The position numbers and the translations under genes are program-made. From Sipunculus nudus (lineage: Eukaryota > Annelida > Sipuncula > Golfingiida > Sipunculidae), in NCBI GenBank assembly GCA_026874595.1, contig CM049310.1, positions 66,048,056 through 66,112,055 on the forward strand: a stretch of DNA of 64,000 bases, in the 5' to 3' direction. The first letter of the stretch is position 1. The number at the start of each line of letters is the position of its first letter. Positions 59,431 through 64,000 of this stretch are shown here, piece by piece. The notes under the pieces are model-generated. The model saw nothing but the letters and a program-made list of their open reading frames with translations, was not told the DNA's origin and did not search any database.

Positions 59431-60395
59431 TTTTAGCTAACCTGTGAGCTAATGCCATGGTGTGGTGGTGTCTGTCATCTGTACCTTAACCCGTCTATCT
59501 CAAAAATGACTGGAGCTAGAATCATGAAATTAAATACAAAAAAACAGCCATCTGAAAAACTCTGCATTTTCTTAGATTTTATAGAGAAAAAGCTAAAAAA
59601 AACCTTCTCCTCGGAGACAGTCAAGCCAAATTGTTCAATATTTCACAGAAATAATCTTTTTTACCATCTCTCTCAAGTTTGTTCAAATGGTTCAAGTTTT
59701 GTGAATTTTAGCAGAGTTACATGAATATAAACTTAGTCATTTGGCCAAGTAAGCATACTGACATAGTAATCTTAGAAATGACTGAAGCTAGCATTACCTA
59801 GTATTGTGCAAATGTTGGTCACATGACTCATATTTGAAGTTGCAGATTTTGTGGTTCCACTTACATTGACCTGTTTTTTATGGGCAAAAACCTCATAATT
59901 TTAGCCTCTTTCAGCTGAAAATGTTTATGATGAAACTGTCAAGTTGAATTGTTCAGTTTTTCAAAAGAATTATCTTAGGACATGGTTCTTTCAATCATAT
60001 CAGAATAGAGTTTGTTGATTTTTGGTGAAAAGTCCTGAAATGCTTAAGTTGGTCTTATGGCCATTATTATGTCTTATTTCAAACTGAGGACTGCCATAGT
60101 ATTCTTCTACAAAATTATTGTTTCAGTTATATCTTCTGTAACATTGCACAAAAATTATTATTAGGTGGCCTTTGTTCAAGTTTACTTGAATGATTTTTGG
60201 TAGAATTATTTGACCTTTAACAATGAAAGGACTGCTTCTTTTATTATTCTATATATTGATAAAAAGTTAATGAATATGTCAGCTTGAAAAAAAGCATTTT
60301 AGCCAAAGCCTTTTAGTATGTGTAAACAGATTTACCGACAGGTGTCTGTATCTTTAAATAGGTTGAGAAACTGCCAACTGTTTCAGATTTGGCAA
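59431..60395 (+). repeat. Third, diverged element head and body
   Basis: 'tttttagctaacctgtgagc' starts it, with 'tttcacagaaataat' and 'ttagcagagttacatg' repeating the units seen at 58.3 kb. It fades into unique AT-rich DNA after ~60.2 kb. Confidence 0.5.
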
Positions 60396-60930
60396 CAGAT
60401 CAAGAGTTCATTCAGTGCAGCCAAGCAAAAGGCATGTGATCACCTCTTGGGTGACCTGTGAACACTTCATGGGCACCATGTGATCACCTCATAGGTAGCA
60501 AGTGATCACCTCAAGAGTATCATGTGATCACCTCATGCGTTTCATGCCCCTTAGGGCTGAATGTGGAGCGAATCTGTGAGCTTGTGCAATGGAGTGGCTA
60601 CTAGTTCAGATTTGGCAACAGGCAAAAGGTCAGTCTGGATCTATTTATAGCTTTAGCAGACTGCCAACTGTATCAGATTAGGCAACAGGTCAAGAGTTCA
60701 CTCAGTGCAGCCAGGTATAGGTCGGGAGTTCACTCAGTGCAGTAGCTGCATTCTATTTATAGTCATGGCAGACTGCCCACTGCATCAGATTAACCAACAG
60801 GTCAAGAATTCACTCAGTGCAGCCAGGTACAGGTCAAAAGTTCACTCAGTCTAGCCAGGTGCAGGTCATGAGTTCACTCAGTGCTAGCAATTTGTCACAG
60901 TTCACTCGGGGCAACTGCCTTTCTTACCTA
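60396..60930 (+). repeat. Minisatellites: TGATCACCTC and GTTCACTCAGTGCAG
   Basis: 'gtgatcacctc' recurs about every 35 bp at ~60437-60530. 'aggtcaagagttcactcag' with 'tgcagccaggt' recurs irregularly, ~60398 and from 60680 to 60910 (six or so copies at 30-110 bp spacing). Between them is a 'gagcgaatctgtgagctt' element head (~60568). Confidence 0.8.
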
Positions 60931-61135
60931 AGCCTGGTCAGCCCCCATGCATCAGACTCTAGGTAAGTTGATGAATGTCCTGATATTTTGAGCTGTCTAT
61001 GTCTTTGGTGGCTTTCTTGTTCAGAAGACAGGTGTCGCCACCTACAATGACTTTTGCACAGTGTATGTGCCTGCTTATTTCTACAGAGGAATTTGATATA
61101 TCTCCCTGAAATTGGGCATATTTATACATATTATT

Positions 61136-61949
61136 CATATATATGTTGAGGGAAGAATGAGAATCTGGGAAGATCTGGAATCCTCCCAGGAAAAATCTGA
61201 TTCTGAAAAATGAGAATCCAGAGATGGTATGAAGGGATTCCCATTCTTCCCAGGAAGAATAAGAATTCTCATTCTTCCTGGAACAAATTAGAATTCCAGT
61301 CTCTCCAGGGAAAATTGAGAATTCTCATTTTTCCCGGGAGGGATTGGAATTCAGTTTTGAAATTCAAACCTGGGAAAAATGAAATTTCTCATTCTTCCTG
61401 GGAAGAATGGGAATTATTGATGCCAACTTAACTCTTTTAATTTCTTCATACTTATTTCACTTTTTCAGAAAAAAACTTTTATCATCTTTCTTTCACATTA
61501 ATTCTGAACTGTTCAAGTGTTAAAAAAGAAATAAATAGGACACTCACACAAAAAAGAAATGTATGAATGAAATATGAAGCTGACAAAAAGTGTAATATCT
61601 ATGTTATAATATTATAATAATGCCATGACAAAAAATGGTACTGTTCTTTTATCAATGGTCAGTTATTAGCATTAAAGTTTGGTTATAATACTGTACTAAA
61701 CTATGCAAACTTAACCCCCCTTAATTATTAAAAGGATATCATTTAACAAATTGGAGCTGGCTTGGAAAAATAAGAATTCTTGTTTTTTCCCGGGAAAAAT
61801 TCAGAATTCTCATTCTTCCCGGGAAAAATGAGAATCAAATCATAGTATGAAATGATTCTCATTTTTCCTGGGAAAAATCAGAATTCTCATTTTTCCAGGG
61901 AGGATTCTGGATCTTCCCAGATTCTCATTCTTCCCTCGACATATATATG
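61136..61949. mobile_element. 814-bp foldback/MITE-like element
   Basis: Terminal inverted repeats of 52 bp, 61136-61187 and 61898-61949, match at 49 of 52 positions; they start 'catatatatgttgaggg'. The inverted symmetry continues inward imperfectly through repeats of 'gggaagaatgagaattc' to ~61410 and from ~61755. The loop (61420-61750) is AT-rich and non-coding. The 73-codon frame at 61210 and the 151-codon minus frame at 61840 overlap these repeats and are not considered genes. Confidence 0.85.
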
Positions 61950-62596
61950 TTATACTGTAAATGTGTAGTTTTATTTTTAAACCTGGAAAAAATGATGTAT
62001 CGAAAAAAAAAAGAATTAAGGCAAATATTGTTAACTCTTCCTGGCTCAGTAGAATGAGAATTAAAATGATTTGCTTTGTTTCTCCACCTTTCTGCCTGCT
62101 TAAATATTTAATAATGATGAATAAACATTTTTCCCTGTAAGCACTTGAATTAAATTTAGTATCGGCCTGTATGAATATGCAAAGGGAGCTGTAACTATAT
62201 TCTTTTCTATAAAATGTAATAATTAAAGCTAATATATACAGAAACACTGCATTGTAACTCCCATCATACCCCCCTTCCCGCATCAATCCTTCCACCTGTT
62301 AATTGGGGACATTATGGCTACTGTATACATATGATAAAATAGAAAAATAGGTTTATTAAAATAATTGGATCTCATTAAACAAATCTTTAAACTGTTGAAC
62401 TGTCAACAGCTTATCAAAAAGGTAACCAATGGAAACACATGGTCGGATCTCAAAATATTATTTGCAACAATTTCTTCAATGATATCAACCAACCATGGCC
62501 AAGATTACCTTTTCCGATCAGACTTTATCTACTTTTCATAATATTTTAGATTTTAACCTTCCAGGTGTTTAAGTACTGTTTAATGCTCCATCCCAT
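61950..62596. other. AT-rich DNA with nothing recognisable
   Basis: No repeat, RNA or coding feature could be supported. Confidence 0.6.
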
Positions 62597-62605
62597 CTCT
62601 CTCTG

Positions 62606-62648
<43 letters not shown>
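62597..62648 (+). repeat. (TC)n microsatellite
   Basis: About 26 TC dinucleotides with two early interruptions (tgtc, tttc). Confidence 0.97.
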
Positions 62649-62649
<1 letters not shown>

Positions 62650-63260
62650 TTTCTCTCTAGATCCACCTCCTTGCTGCCCTCACTATTCCCTTCTTTGAAC
62701 CCCATCCAACTGTCAGCCTCAGTAAACAAGAACAAGTTGAATCAGATATATTCATACTTTAAAATTTTGTATAACTATTTGTCCATAGGTACCTATGTAC
62801 ATGCCAGAAATTATGTCAATATTGTGTAATTTGTAGACATATTGGGCATCAAAATAATGTACCTTGTCAAGACTGAAGAGATATTGTGTCATACAGTCAC
62901 AAATCCCCTCATCAGCAATGTAAATCATAACATCATATCTGTCAAATTGAAAGCTTGCAGACTTCCATACACTTTAGATCCTTCAACAAATAGCCTTATC
63001 ATCATTCTACTACTGCTTATTACTGCTGTCATTGCATTCATATTTGCTCAAATATATCACAATTTTCAACCCCTCCTAAATAAATAAAAAATAAACCACT
63101 ATATTTTACTCTATTAATCAGTCAGGTTATTTCATTTATCATTTACTCACATATTACATTACATTCCTTTATAATAGCCCAACATGTCCATGATATTCAT
63201 AAGCTTTATTGACTCGATATAGTATCACAGTGGAGAAACATTTATAGTCCAATCAGAATC
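62649..63260. other. AT-rich DNA, no supported gene
   Basis: An 81-codon + frame (62842-63087) encodes a hydrophobic stretch near its end (residues ~49-72), but it has no homology that I recognise and lies in AT-rich DNA where such frames arise by chance. Confidence 0.55.
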
Positions 63261-63294
63261 AGCTGAGCGCCGTGACCCATGGGTCCCTTGTTTT
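63261..63294 (+). mobile_element. Solo 3' end related to the 16.3-kb element
   Basis: 'agctgagcgccgtgaccc' followed by ATGGGTC and 'ccttgtt' repeats the end of the element at 16274-17516, including the GACCCATGGGTC palindrome. The body is not recognisable upstream. Confidence 0.7.
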
Positions 63295-64000
63295 GTCAGG
63301 GATATAACATTATTTAATCAAGATTCAATTGTATACCAAAAATTAGTTCTGAATTTTTCAAATTTTATAAGTTATTAACATAAATATAAAATCAGTACCT
63401 TAAATTTTGCCCAACTTTGACCATGGAACTTTTGTTTCCTGTAAGCACTGTTGATATATTTTTCATATCATGCACACAAAAGGATTTCAGCTTGTTAGTT
63501 TTGAAATGTGAAAGAAATTGGCCAAAAACCGTAGCTTTTATTAAAGTTTTTATGAGACCATGTCTTACCCAGCCCCTCCTCAGTCACCTGTGTGTCAACT
63601 TTTTGACCTTTCAGCAAATTATGCATGCTTGAGCCAGGGCATATACTGGTCAGCCAGGCAGCTTATGGCTGACCAGTTGATTCAGGTGTCCAACCCAACT
63701 CATATATTAGTTGTTTTGTAAATTGATCTACAACATAACAATAAACATTAAATAAATAAATTTGTATAGGTCTATAATAACAACTTTAAGAAAAATTATT
63801 AGAAAAGAAATTTGATAGTTGATGAGTAACAGAGAATTACCTTGCAATTACTGATGTTTTATGGATTTTGTATGGATGGATGAAAATAAATTCCAAAAAA
63901 TACCATGGAGCCACCTATGGTATTTTTCATTTCAATTTCCATAAAGCAAAAGAAAAAAATAATTAAATTTATTGTTCTTTACTATTAGGAATTATATGAA
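63295..64000. other. AT-rich DNA, no supported feature
   Basis: Contains poly-A-like and 'ataaataaataaa' stretches (~63744) only. No gene or RNA recognised. Confidence 0.6.

Noticed and set aside
62842-63087. 81-codon frame with a hydrophobic segment
   Set aside because: AT-rich DNA produces such segments by chance; no start context, homology or neighbouring exon supports it.
1-64000. tRNA, rRNA or tRNA-derived SINE genes
   Set aside because: No cloverleaf, A/B-box pair or rRNA-like stretch could be recognised by reading; a tRNAscan/Rfam run would settle it.

Overview
This is gene-poor eukaryotic DNA built almost entirely from repeats. The AT-rich base composition, tetranucleotide TTTG/TCTG tracts, abundant AGGTCA-type motifs, 'gcgaacctgtgagctt' element heads and a degenerate LINE 3' end all suggest a marine invertebrate, most likely a bivalve mollusc. 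That assignment is inferred from general resemblance, not from a diagnostic gene. I found no convincing host protein-coding gene and no rRNA or tRNA. The only recognisable protein remnant is the C-terminal end of a non-LTR retrotransposon reverse-transcriptase ORF at 54.9-55.5 kb.

Layout. 1-1.6 kb: end of a composite repeat block plus an array of 148-bp monomers (R148). 1.8-3.7 kb: a long ~1.9-kb unit with four ~328-bp subrepeats. 3.7-5.2 kb: palindromes and diverged R148-like units. 5.5-6.85 kb: ~205-bp tandem repeats. 7.476-36.681 kb: two nearly identical head-to-tail copies of a 14,603-bp segment. Each copy holds a 67-bp palindrome array, 4.7 copies of a 1,274-bp tandem repeat, a GC-rich CACGTG module, an inserted 1.24-kb mobile element and diverged R148-like units. 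36.2-38.15 kb: another long unit. 38.3-46.35 kb: four higher-order blocks, each a spacer plus an R148 array. 46.35-52.14 kb: three tandem ~1.93-kb long units. 52.1-54.55 kb: mixed unit and a last R148 array, where the family stops at the LINE fragment. 55.5-60.6 kb: a different repeat family, including a 277-bp tandem repeat with a GGTGGCGCCACC palindrome. 60.4-64 kb: minisatellites, an 814-bp foldback element, a TC microsatellite, a solo element 3' end and otherwise featureless AT-rich DNA.

The most striking property is that the long units repeatedly carry the same ordered set of sequences resembling transcription-factor sites: AGGTCA direct repeats (nuclear-receptor type), a GTTACCATGGTTAC/GTAAC palindrome (RFX X-box type), a TCTCGTCAAACGAGA hairpin, and a CCRCYAGGGGGCGC sequence resembling the CTCF core. 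By hand I count about 64 CTCF-like sites between 2.3 and 53 kb, all on the + strand. Two palindrome families also show paired, compensating changes between copies. Whether any of this binds protein is unknown. The repeats may have spread because of these motifs, or the motifs may be incidental to the consensus.
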